This document shows, in pieces, positions 35,195 through 47,497 of a stretch of 64,000 nt of DNA. A program made the position numbers and the translations under genes. The notes under the pieces were generated by a model. It was not told the origin of the DNA. It made no database searches and saw only the letters and a program-made list of their open reading frames with translations. Source of the DNA: Edolisoma coerulescens (taxonomy: Eukaryota > Chordata > Aves > Passeriformes > Campephagidae); NCBI GenBank assembly GCA_013397115.1, contig VWZW01002470.1, positions 2,210,927 to 2,274,926 on the forward strand. The letters are read 5' to 3'. Within the stretch, counting starts at the first letter, position 1; each line of letters starts with the position of its first letter.

Positions 35195-36230
35195 AGACCT
35201 GCCCTGCCGGCACTGAGCTGTGCCTTCTGCTGGCACAGATTTCGGGCCTCCCCGAGGCAGGGCTCGGAGGATGACTTCTTCGGGCGCCTGCTCCGCACGC
35301 CAGCCCTGGGCAGGGAGGAGCGGTAAGCGCTCACACCACCGCGCACAGCAGGGGCAGCTGAAATGCTCCTCCAGGCGCTGGTTGAATGGCCACAAAGGGC
35401 TGAACGTGCCCCTGCTGAAAGCAGATGAAAATTACTTCGTTTTGAGGAAACGAACATGGTGCTTATTTAGTTACACTGAGATTTACAGTTCAGAGCCTCA
35501 GCATGCAAAAGCTACAAATCTAAATAGTTACTAATTTAAAACTGTTGCTTTTTGCTGCTTGAGTGAAAAAGGAATCTCCTGAAGAAATATTATGTTCTTT
35601 ATCTATAACTACCATAGATTACAGGAGATAAGGTGTCAGGGCACTTCAGGATGGGAATAGTTATGCTTTTGCAAAGCTACAGCCAAATGGTCTCACTGTT
35701 AAAAGTTGATTCCCTCAGCAGCTATTAAAAAGATGCTGAACTTTCTCTAACTATTAACACAGCATATCTCTATAATTCACTTACACCGAGCCCCTCCAAT
35801 AACAAAATGAAATAATAATCAGAGAAAAACATGTCTCTTCTTGTATTAGAAATGGAAGACCAGGTAATCTTTATTCTGAAATTGCTACCACGGTAAATAA
35901 ATAGGAATACTTTAAAGAAGATGCTGGAGTGAGTGTTCTTTGCTTACTGAAGAGATTCATATTAAATAACTGAGCATATTAAGCCCTCCAGCAGAAACAT
36001 ATTCAAAGATGTACACAGTAAGCATCTATTTAAGTTGAAATGCAGAAGTGAATACCTATTAGTTTTTTCAATTTTAATAGGTAGCTTCCCTGAAATTTAA
36101 TTTCCCTTCAGACATCTTTTGCCTTGTATTTCCTAGGGTGAAAAAAAAGGACTTTAACAATATCTTTATAAATCTTTCTGAATTTCTGTTTCTGCCCTCA
36201 GTGGTCTGTGTACACACAGTATTTCCTAAT

Positions 36231-36256
36231 GTTTGTGTGTATATGTATATATATAC
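36231..36256. repeat. Short TG/TA dinucleotide tract
   Basis: A short GTTTGTGTGTATATGTATAT-type tract ends in TATATATAC. It is a simple-sequence run in AT-rich intron. Confidence 0.8.
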
Positions 36257-39200
36257 TTTTTAAAGAAATAAATGCATGGCTAACTCAGCTTTGATCCAGC
36301 TGCACCTAAACTCCACTCTCAGTTCAGTACTCAAGGGGGTCCTTCCTGAAGCTCCTGCCTCAGAGGGAGGCTCTCCCTGACAGTTTTCTGTGACCCTGTC
36401 TGTAAATACTCAAGAGCACCGTGCCACTGAACCCTGTCACACCACATTTACCACTGGACTTTGTTAACTCACTGCCTTAATTAGCAATAAAATATTGTTG
36501 CTTTTCTCTTGCACATGAAGTGCATCACTCCACCCACCAGCCTCACACCCTTCAGGAGGAGAAGTGCTTGTCCTGCTACAGTACACAGGGAAAGAAGGAT
36601 TAACAACTCCCCCTGACACCGTAATTCATGTGCTAGAAGCACAGCAGATCTCCAGAGATGTTCTTCATTCCAGCAGTGGAATAGACCTCTGCAGGCTAAA
36701 GATCTCATTTCAGAAATCAAGCATGTCCCTCTCTGGTTTCCATAGGTATTCTGGCTTTTGGGTTACGTACAGACTGCAATCAGGAAGAGAATAAACTGAT
36801 CCCTGAAATCTCCTGAAGTCCAGAGCATGCCACAAACGAGAACGAATAGCTGCCTGAAAATCCCTCCCATTCGACATTCCTTAATGTTCTCTATTTTCTT
36901 CTTTTTTATGCATTTCCTATGAACCATGTAGAGCATTAATCCAGGGTACCACCTTGAATCTTTTCACTATTTAGCTAAAAAAAGACCTAGATTGCCCTCC
37001 TCTCCAGCTAGCAGCCATCTTGCTCATATCAGAGGATCCATGCTTCAGTCATGCATAACTAATTTCAAATCTTATTTAGCATCAAGTCTCAGAATTAAGA
37101 AGCTAAGTGACAGCTGTTTAATTAACTCCTTAAGCTGATTAGAAAGCATTACAGAAATCCCCCCAAGGAAGAGTTTATAACTGTCAAGAGAGCCTAAGGC
37201 CATGTTAATGCTTCTGTTTAAATTTAGTAAGCTTCTAAACCAATAAAGTCTAAATGCTTGACATTCTCATGGATGTGGTCAAACTCAGCTTTTTTCCTCC
37301 TGTTACCACTGCAAGGGTAGGAAACAGAACCAGCAGCAGAGAAGGGATTTGGAAAGTCAGCTGAACAACAAAGGCCAGAGCTGCCTCTCTCTGCAGGAGC
37401 TGCTGCGGGTCCGTGCACCACCCCTCGATTATTTGGATTAGTGCTGAGCGCTGGAGCAAAGCTGAGCTTGCACCTGAAATGCAGAGTCATCTCCCAGCCT
37501 GTGGCTGCAAGGAAAAAGGGTTTGTTCACCAGTTCTTAAAAGCCAAATCCACCTTTAATGATAAGATTATGGCAGCTGAAGTACAAGTTTTAGAAGCAGC
37601 TGGTGGGGCTAGATACAAGGTGGTGGAGAGAAACCAAAATTGCTCCAAAGCAGATTTCCTCGCCTGTAGTCCATTATTGTCAGCTCTGAGCTTGAAAACA
37701 GCTTGAAATATATAAAATATAATTCTGATTTCCTTATTTCCCCTGTTGTTTCCAGATTCTTTAGGATGCATTGGAAAAAATATTGAAAAAATGAGCTGCA
37801 ATTCTTCTGTGGCCAAAAGAATAAAGGAACAGTGGCCAAAAATAACCCAAATTAATTTGTGAGACCTTTAATATAAACAGAAGAGTTGAAAGTACAAGCT
37901 GAAATTCTGCAAGTATGAGAAACGATGGTGAAACCTGAATGCGAAAATGTGAAAAGACTGACATGAACTTCAAGGTTAAATGTTTGGTTTAATGTGGGCA
38001 CCTCTCATCACACAGAATGAAACCTGAAGTCTCTGCGAATGGGAGAGAGGAGGGGGGATATAAGTGAATTAATCACATTTAATTCAAGCACTCGCTGCTT
38101 AATCAGTTTCCTCTTCTCCTCAGTAAGGCAGGAGAGCTCCTCGGTCAGATGTGCTGACACAGGGTTAAAAAGGAGCACCCACAGAAACCCAAGTGCTCAT
38201 TTCTCTGGACAGATCTACCTGCTGACTCCCACGCTTCCACACAGCTGCTAGAGAGAGGAAAATGGATTTTTTTAATTGTAAAATGTGATTGCAAAACCGT
38301 TGTTTAGAAAGGAGTGGGTGGCAGAGTCAATGCTTGCATATATTTTTCATCCTTTCTTCCTCAGCCTGTGATTCCTTGAATAATTTGGACTCCACGCTCT
38401 CACTCCTCCTCACTGGGGCAGAATCAGTGCAGGGAGCAGATGGGGCAAGGACAAGCAGTGAAACAAAACCCCAAATACACACAAAGCCCAGCAATCACAA
38501 TTTTCCAGTTAAAAAAGAGAGAACAGCCAATGGCTGGATTGTGCTGTAGGGAAAAGGCAACAAGGGATAATCAGAGAGACTCTCTGCCCCTCCTACTGTC
38601 ACACACAAGGCATTCAGGAAAAACACCTAATTATATTTAATCTCAGACTTCACTTTTGCAAAGCCTTTAAGCTATTTTATATTCTTGCTAACGAACTTTC
38701 ATCTCGATATAGATGGAATCACTAGGGCTGGAGGAGGGGGTGGGGAAGAAAAGCGAAATATGTAAGACAGTGCTGTGCGTAGTAAATAGGGAGAGAAGGA
38801 GCAAAATGAGAGGCAGGTGGTACAAAGGAAAAGTGGGATCATTAGGAGATGACCAGCAGCGAGAGGTTTCTCATTACACAGCCTGTGATGTTCAGTCAAA
38901 AGCTCAAGAAGGAAAGAAATGCAGGTGCTGCTGTTCCTGCCCAGGCTGGGAATGCCCTTGTTTCACCGGGTGTGCTGTGAAAACAGGCAGTCCCAGCTGT
39001 GGACACTGCCTGTGGTTGCAGGGTGCAATTCCACATCTTTAAGTGATGAAAAGAGCCAGGAAATAAATCATCTCACTCCCGGGGAGAGAAAACCACATTT
39101 GTCTGTTGTGTCCCTTTCCCCTACTTTGTCTGTCCCGTGTGGCCCAGCTGGAATGGCTCAGCACAGGATCTCTGCTTTGTGTTTGTGCCGTGTCCAGCCC

Positions 39201-41054
39201 CCGGCGCAGAGCCCAGCTCGGGCTGCTGAACCAGCGAAGAAGGGGAAACAGTTCCTGGCAGGTAAAACACGGCAAACACGAAAAATGCAGGAGCAAAGTC
39301 GTGGTGAGGGCTGCTGCCTCCTTTTCTGGGGCTCGTTGTTACTTACAGCTCTGCTGCTGGGATAAAGGCACCCAAGGGTTTGAAGTCTCCGACAGTGACT
39401 CCTCAGGGCAGAAAGGTGTAATTTTAAACCTGTGGTTTCTGTATTTGTGGGAGCAAACAGCTCACAGGCAGACTGTCTGGAGAGGGCAGTGAGCTGTGCA
39501 GCACTGGGACAGGCTGTGACCTTCCCAGCAAAGCCACCGGGCTGCACCGGGTCTCCTTCACACCCTGGCAGCTGGGGAGGCAAACGCTCCCGTGGGAGTT
39601 CACTTTCTTCCTAGCTGTAGAGGCAATGTAAATTTAATTTGTCTCAGGTTTAAGATGACAAAGTCCCTTTGATGTGTAACATTTAGGAATTGTGTTAGCA
39701 TCCTTCTGGGAAGCTGTCCTTTGGTGTCTGGGTGGCTTGCAGTGCTAAGTAGGCTACCACCATCCCAGGGAGCTGTCATGTACCTTCAGTGCTTATCAAA
39801 GTCACACCCAGGAAGCCTGAGAGCTGGCAGGCCGTGGTTCTTCAGAGAAATTGCTAATTAATTCACAGGCCCCAAACTGTAACTCCATGAAACCGTGTGT
39901 GCATACTTGATTTTGGTCTCCAGACAGGCTGCTTTAGCTGATAATCAACAAGGTTTGCTCTTAAAAGCAAACAAACACACACATTTGGGGAGGATTTCTT
40001 CTCTCCCTGAGCGCTGTCAGACACCATCACAGGAGGGAAAGGCACGTCTGGTCCTCGCAGGAGACCCTTCAGAGGAGCAGAGCTGGGAATCTGGCCTAAG
40101 GTACAGGCAAACTCTGTGTCTGATGGCCCTCAGTGGCTGAGGAGACTGGCAGGGACATGTCATGCAGAATTAGCTAAAGCCAATCAGAATTTCACACATG
40201 GGGTCAGTGTCTCGGGGCCGGACGGATGTGCCAGCGGGAACGCTCTTCTGATTCTCAGGCCTGCAGTTGGGAAGCCTAATGCAGAGGTTTGGTGCCTGCA
40301 GGGGGTTTTGGAGCTCTGCGAGGGGTGGACTATGGGATGTGATGTAGGGACTTCCAGCAACAAAATGAAAGCTCTGGGATATCACTTCAAAGAAAAGATG
40401 CCAACGAGACTCTGGCAATGCCGTTTAGCAGAGTAAACATTTGGTGGGATGTGTAGCAGAGCCAGCAGGACAGGGGTCAGACTGACTGGAACAGCTCTGC
40501 TTTCATGGAGGGAAGCATTAAAAATCCCCAAACAAATCACTAGCCTTGTTTAATATGTTTTCTTAAAATTCTGTTTCTTTCACAGCTTGGTGCTGTCATT
40601 CCCAGGCTGTGTTCCTTCCCATCTTCCAGCCTGTGCCAACCCCTGTGCTCTGTGGTCCAGAGGGAATCCCACGGACACAGCTGGGGAACCCTTTCCCCAT
40701 TTGCCATCGGCTCCGTGGGGCCTGGCCAACAAGGAGCACCTCAGAGCAACCCTTGGGACGCAGAAATGTCCAGCAGAGAGATTTGACAGGGTTTATTTTG
40801 TCATTCTCTGCTTTCCAGAGCCAGGCAGCCCCAAAATCTGCGTAATTCCCTGGCTGCACCCGTGCTGCTCTCCCATCCTGCTGCCCCGGGGGTGAGGCAG
40901 GGGCACTGAGGGCTCGGTGCCACCAGGCACCCCTGCCCGCCCTGCTCTGGCCACCAGCCCATCTCTGCACCGTCACAGCCAGCAGGGGACCAGCTGGGAC
41001 AGAGCTGAGGCTGGGAAGGATGGGAGAGGTGGAGCGGGAAGGAATCCGAGAACA

Positions 41055-41080
41055 GGGGAGGGGGACGGGGAAGGACGGGG
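41055..41080 (+). other. Candidate G-quadruplex motif
   Basis: Four G-runs of 4, 5, 4 and 4 bases are separated by loops of 1 (A), 2 (AC) and 6 (AAGGAC) bases, which fits the standard G3+N1-7 pattern. It lies on the plus strand, antisense to the host transcript, so it would form on the non-template (template for TMEM132 is plus) DNA side only and not in the TMEM132 RNA. The surrounding 40860-41140 sequence is also G-rich. Confidence 0.7.
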
Positions 41081-42202
41081 ACCCACAGCTTCTCCAGGGA
41101 AGGGCAGCTGCTGTGAGAGAATCCACAGGTCCCACTTCCCTCTGCTAAAGGATGCAGGACTGGGGAATGTCTGTGCAGTGTGGGACACAGCAAATGCTGG
41201 GCACGGCTGGGAACAGAGGCTGCTGTGGTGGCAGAGCCCTCCCTGCTCCCACTCTCCATTATCCACCCATTATCCATCCTCACCCCCCCCCGGAATCACG
41301 CATGGGACGGAGCCTGTTTGTGCACAGACCAGAACTGTGGGTACCACAGATCAGGAACACTTGGACGAGTCAACGACCACAGACGTTCCTTGGAAAAGCA
41401 TTGCTACACCTCACAGAGTGCCAGGGGTGTAAGTGATGGGTGTTTGTGTTACAGGAACAGAGCTCCTGTAGAAGGCTTCCCTGGACAGTGTGGGAATCAG
41501 GCCCCACCAGAGCCCTCTGAGAATGCAGAAGAGCTGGAACAGAAGGAGAGTCAGTGCTTTATTTTCTCAGTAAGTTTAGATTTTCCTGTTGTTTTGCCAA
41601 CAGACACGTTCTCACCTTAAAACAGTGTCGGTGTAACTCCAGCATGTGACTACACATCTGCTGGGCTCTGCCCGTGCTGTGCACGGCTCTGTTTGTACTT
41701 GGAAGCCCCGCTGTGAAACATTCAATTAATTTCCATCGCAGCCCCTCAGCACCAGCCTGCCCCGGTGGCTCAGTGTCCGTGTGCCACACGCCTGCGGTGG
41801 CCCCGGGAGCCGCGAGCCGGGCAGGGGCAGGGGCAGCACCCCCTGGCAGACCCCAGAGCTCACCAGGCTCCTCACACAGTGCCCCTGCCTCACTGTCCCC
41901 TCGCAGTCCCTGACGGTCTGCCCCCTCCTCCCAAGCTGCTCCATTATCTCCTGCCATTTTCCCAGATTTTAATGTCCACCAGTCACCTCTGGCACCGCGC
42001 TGTTTCCCGAGGCACCCGCAGAGCTGGGTACTTTACAACACTTTACAGCCCTGTTCAACACTCAGCTCTGCCACAGTGATTACAGGATGCTGCACATCTC
42101 CAACAGTTGTGTTTGTTCCTCTCTTCCCATCTCCCACAGCTTTGGTTTAACTCTGGGAGGTTTAGCAAGACCCATTAGTAAAGCAGGCAAATCAAGGTGC
42201 AC

Positions 42203-42260
42203 ACAGAACCATAAAGGCTGAAAGAGACCTCTAAGATCATGAAATCGATTTATCAACACA
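42203..42260 (-). mobile_element. Probable short CR1-family 3' end
   Basis: The plus strand reads ACAGAACCATAAAGGCTGAAA then GAGACCTCTAAGATCATGAA. This resembles the reverse complement of the CR1 terminus (cAGAATCATagAatGGTTGGAAAagACCTctAAGATCAT). It is only about 55 bp long, so the call is tentative. Confidence 0.5.
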
Positions 42261-45200
42261 TTTATCTACTCTGACTTGATTTTTGCCTCATTTTAGAAGC
42301 TCTGCTGTTGCTCTTGCAGTTTTCCAGAGGGGAAAGCTGAGAAGCAGTGAGGTTTTGAGCTGCCCAAGCCTCCCCTGGCAAAGCCAGCAGCCACCCCTGG
42401 AGCTCTGCCATCCCATTTCCCTGCCACATGTGGAAAATCCTGATAGCAACATCGATGGTGCACCAAATGAGGCAGCAAGACAAGGAGAAAATGCTGCAGT
42501 GACAATGAGAGAACAGCAGATTTGCAGGGATGAAATCTGCCCAAATGTGGCAATCAGTGTAAACTCCCGTGGCAGAGCCACAGAGCAAGGACCAAACCAG
42601 TTTTTCTCTTTTCTAAAGAGAAGAAAGAGGTTTACAGGGAAAAGAGAACTCGTGTTCTCCAGGTCACTGTGCAGAGGAGAAGTGACTCAACTGCCTGTTC
42701 CCAAATTTCCTTCCAGACTGGCCGGGCAGTTTGCGTAGCACATTCGTGTTTAGGAATGTCAGGCAATAAGCAGCCTGAGCTAAACTGGGACCATCCCAGG
42801 GGCCCTGGAAAGCTGCCTCCAACCCAACAATTCATTCATGAGCAGACTAAGGGCAGAGCAGCGGGGCAGCCTGCAGCCAGCGGGCTCTGCCGGCTTCGTA
42901 ATTAGCTCTTCATCTGAGCTTTGAGCAGAAACACAAAAATAAACACAGGGGACATGCAGGAAAAATATGATGTTCCAGCTCCCATATGGCAAATGGGGCC
43001 AAAGTCTGCTCTGAGACATGTGACCGTGACCTTCGTGAGGACACCACGATGGCCAGGACAGAATTTGGGTCACAGCCATGTCCTTAGAAAAAAATCCATG
43101 GCAGTGAGTGGACAAGGACGCTGGTCCCTGCCTGCAGTGGCTGCAGCCTCCTGCCCCTGGGGCTAAACTCATCTCCCCTCGTGCTGAGAGGGGCACTCAC
43201 ACCCTGTTTGAGGCACAAAAGTGGGCGAGGGCCATTTATCCCCGAGTACTTTGGTTACAACACTGCCATCCCTGCAGCTGAGGAGCCACAAAGTTCAGCT
43301 CTTTGCCTGTCTCTTTGGGAAGAAAATTACAGTTTTAATTTTTTTTAATAGAACACACCAACCAGAGTTTTACTTCTAACACTCTCCCTAGTTACAAATT
43401 CCGCACCCACAGAGGTGTTTTTGTGCCTGGACTTCAGTGGCACTGCTCACTTAGAACTTCTCCTCTGTGACTGGGTGCAACTCTGCTGGTTTGGCAGATG
43501 TGCCAAGGAAGTGCCCTGTACATCTGACTCCCCTGCCACAGATAAAGGCTGTGGTAAAGGGCAGTACCAGAACCTGAATGAAGATAAAATATTTTTAGGT
43601 CTGGAAGTAGGCTGAGAAAACAAGTAGTGAGCCCGCAAGCTCTGCTTTGATCATTTAGCCTTCACAGATTTGTGACAAATTGTTTTTTCTGCATGAATCT
43701 GAACTGATACAGATTTACATGAGTAGTTAAAATGTAATACCAACTGGGAAATAAAATCCCTAACAGCACCACAGAAAAGCAATAAACTTGAGAAGCAGTT
43801 AGACAGACAGAAGAATGATCACAAATGCTTTACAACAGGAAAAAAAAAATTAATACCAGAGAAAAGAGTGGTTGGACACTTGTAAAGCTGGTTGTGGCAG
43901 GCTGAAAGCAGGGAATCCAAAAAGCCATTAGAAAAAAGACATGAAGAATCTTGTAACAATATCCTGGGGAACATGCTTGCTTCAGACTCAATGCCTTTAA
44001 GACCCTATTGTGTGTTCTGTGACTGTTGTTTAATGTCTAATCCTGCTGGAGCAATTGGTGGAGAACTTGTGTTGGTATCAGCCCAATGTCCTCAAGGAAA
44101 TAAATCTGGGCTTGACATCAAATTACATATTTTGTACATATTTTGTATTTCTGAAGTATTTTCCTAATCTGGTGTTTGCAGAGATCTGCACCCAATAACT
44201 CTCCTGATGTCAGTGCAAGGGTAACAGTTTCCTTTGCTTCCTCCAGCTTCTTCTCATGTTAAACATGAGGGAAAAAGCCCCCTAAGAACAAAGCCCTGTG
44301 TTCAGAACTACTCACTCCACAGCGGTTATGAAGGTGTGAACCTGGACAGTGCCAGGCTGCAGCAGTCCTGACAGATAAATAAATAACTGGTGGTGTTGGA
44401 TGAGTGCAGGGAGGCTGATCCCAAGGTCAGACACCCAGCAAGGGCCGGGGCTCACTCTGCATCTGCTGACTGCAAACTTGTCACTGCTTTTAATGAGAGC
44501 AAACCTGATGGCCAAGAGCTCTCCTGCCTTCCTGCCATGTGAGAGTCCACGAGCTGAAACAAATCCAACTGCAAGCACCTCAAGGTCTTTTGGGTTTGTT
44601 TTTTGTTTTTCGAAAATTCTGCAAGTTAAGAAATACCTGCTTGAGGAATGAGTTTTTTCCAGGTAAGTTATTCAGGGGTAAGTTTACAGTTCAGAAGGAA
44701 GGGGAAGGCAAGGAGCCTTTTATTGATAGTTGATAGAGCACCTGCTCTGATAAATAACTGCCTCAGGCCTGGTGTGCCCGTTTATCTCCCAGGCAGCAGC
44801 CCTGGCAGGAGCCCAGCTGACAAACGGCTGCAGGGGGCTCGGGACTGCTCTGTGACAAGCGTGGTTACTGGGCTGAAAAGGAAGACAAAAGCCTTTAAAT
44901 GACAATAATAAATGCTTCTTCTTCAAGGTACTGCCAGACTCACTGGACTGACATCAGCTGACTTTTGCTTTTATTTGGTCAGGTTTTCCTGTTTCTTCAA
45001 AATTTCCTGCGAGCTCGAGGCCCTGCAGCCAAAACCCACACAAAGCTCCCGAGCTACCCTGGCAAAGGACAGCTCTGCTCCACAAAAGCCTCTTCTCCAG
45101 GATCACTCACTGCGGGGGCTTGCTCTGAATTCAGCGAGACCCAGTTTGAGCTGAGCTGCTGACTCAGGAGCACTTAGATGGTGATCACAATCTCCCCATC

Positions 45201-46370
45201 ATTCAGAGCTTTTTTTATGTCTTTCTGCCTTCTACTTCAGGAGTTTCCCCCAGTGCCCCCAGCATCTCAACTTGTCACAAAAAGCAAATCATCCCTTTTG
45301 ATTTCCTTTTCTAACCTGCTTGAATTATTTCCTGTGCATGTCCAGGACAGCTGAGAAGGGACCAAAAAGGTGATGCAAGAAAAAAAGATGAGTGAGAGAG
45401 GCTACAATAGGAATTCACAAGAGGATCAGTGGTCTGGTGAACAGAACCAAGACCAGAGACTCGTGGTCTTCCATCACAAGTGAAAAGGGAAAATTATCAG
45501 ATGGCAGGGCTCAAAACAAAGAGAAGATTATGTTTTCCCATATAATGCAGCTGCATCGGGAAATTCATGGCTACAGAAAACAGGAATGTTTGTATGGATT
45601 GACCTCCAGTGCAATTCAAAGAGAAATCAAATTAATTAATGGAAGAAAGAACTGGATCACCCCTCTGGATCACAGACGTGCCGAGCTGCACAGCTGGAAA
45701 GCAGCTTCCTTTGCTCTCACATCCTTCCTCTGGCTCCTGCTCGCAGCCACTGGCGGAGGAATGGATCAGAACAACCCCTGGCCTCAGGCAGAGGGATCCT
45801 CTCAGCAGAAACCCCACTCTATTTACTGGAACTGTACCATAAAAGAAGAATTAAAGCTTCTTCCCATTGAATTGTTCCTCTACTGTCCTGCATTTAGGGA
45901 CTCAGTTTGCAGATAGACTTGAAGAATTGTACTGGTTAATGGAATGGATTTTGGCATTAGTGGAAAATATAAGCCCTCAATATCAAATATTAAATTATTC
46001 CTGATTAATTCTTTTATGGGCCTGGACTTGCAACTGATTTAATACTCCTGGATAATTACTTCTGTTGTAACTGTGCCTTTGATTTTTAATTAACCACACA
46101 AAGTTTCTCATTCAAATCTAATATTACCTTTGTTAACAGTGTCAACTCTCTGTTTAGAGATTCTGCTCACATTAAACTGTATGCTCAGAAATTCAAATCT
46201 GCTTTTCCACAACTGTGTGAACAGATTCCATACGAGGCTTATTTATTCTACATAATTATCTGCAAAAATATTGTCTCTGGTATCCTGGGCCCTGCTGTCT
46301 GCCAAGTAACCCCTTTCTCTGAACAGCTCTGCTCTCTCCTCCCCTCATCCCAGCTCACTCAGAGCCCTGC

Positions 46371-46472
46371 CACAGAATCCCACACTGGTTTGGGTAGGAA
46401 GGGACCTCAAAGCTCCTCTCATTCCACCCCTGCCACGGGCAGGGACACCTTCCACTATCCCAGGTTGCTCAA
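46371..46472 (-). mobile_element. CR1 LINE 3'-end fragment, reverse orientation
   Basis: The plus strand contains CACAGAATCCCACACTGGTT, TGGGTAGGAAGGGACCTCAA, CCACCCCTGCCACGGGCAGG and GACACCTTCCACTATCCCAG in the exact order of a reverse-complemented CR1 3' end, finishing GGTTGCTCAAG. It is about 100 bp, strongly 5'-truncated, and in the same orientation as the host gene. Confidence 0.9.
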
Positions 46473-47470
46473 GAAGTCAAAGCACAGCATTTTCAAACTT
46501 GTGTGCCTTTACTCACCTGAATTCTTCTTTACAGATGTAATTAAGTGAATTTACTCCATTAAAAGTCAACAGAAGCCTGGGAATTGCCTGCTGAGCAGTT
46601 TCAGTGATCAGGCTGCCTGTAACTCAGAGTCTGGGAATGAATTTGGGTGTCACACCTGAACCATGGACATCAGAATCTGGTCTTGCTTTGGAAATGTCAG
46701 GATTTCTACTTTAACTTCCTTGTAATGAGATTCACATTCACCCATGGAGAGAGGTTTGTGACAGTCTTTCAAGGTTTTGGCAGGTCCACATACCTGTTTC
46801 GACTCAAAAAGAGACCCAACCCCCTAGAAGTGCAGGGCTTAATGGAAATGATTGGTAAAGCTCCCTATAATCAAATTAAAAGGTTTATTTTTTCACTACC
46901 TAACATTTTTACAAAGGTTATTCTTAGAATATTGGACATTCTCCTGTTTGACCTGCTAGCTAAATGCAACTGTGCAGAGCAAATCACCCAGCTGCAACCT
47001 CATCTCTTGTGTTTGTCACATCAGCTCTACTTCATTCGGGAGCTTTTCCATCCTAATTGTTAAGCCCTTCAGAGGAGCAGGCTGACACTGAAGGGCTTTT
47101 TGCCCTTCTTGCATGAAATAACTTTGACTTTAGGGAGGGCAGATTCAGACTTCTGTAACCCATGTCACGTCCTGGCATTTTTCAGTCTATTTTGCTGTTT
47201 ACGACCCCTGCCCTCTCAGAGATGAGGTTCAGAACAAGTGTCAGGAGCAGGGCAGCAATTCCCAAGGGTGGAACCAAAGGACTCGCGAGGGAAGGAGAGC
47301 TGAGCCGGGCACGGGCTCCTGCTGCAGCCACAAACGCCCTGCAAGGGCTGAAGAACAGTTCTGAGCTCTAACCAAGCTTCTCTGTGTTTCAAAAAGAATC
47401 ATAATCCTCCAGCCTGCGGGGTATTAGGCAGCTGTAATGCAATCCACTCACTGCTGTGATGAGGCACATA

Positions 47471-47497
47471 TGTAAAAAAATAAATATATATGTATGA
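47471..47497. repeat. A-rich/TA low-complexity tract
   Basis: The tract is TGTAAAAAAATAAATATATA followed by TGTATG. It is simple sequence with no further role visible. Confidence 0.7.

Noticed and set aside
34722..35457. Long overlapping minus-strand open frames rich in repeated VPARCQPGAS peptides
   Set aside because: They are translations of the 11-bp minisatellite, open in all frames, and contain the ambiguous base. There is no coding evidence.
45392..45916. 174-codon plus-strand open frame with a hydrophobic segment (FALTSFLWLLLAATGGG)
   Set aside because: It begins at GTG. The first in-frame ATG is at 45530. No homology was recognised and there is no visible promoter or splice support, so it is probably chance.
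46647..47063. 138-codon plus-strand open frame
   Set aside because: It starts at a non-ATG codon and has no family resemblance. It is more likely fortuitous in intronic DNA.
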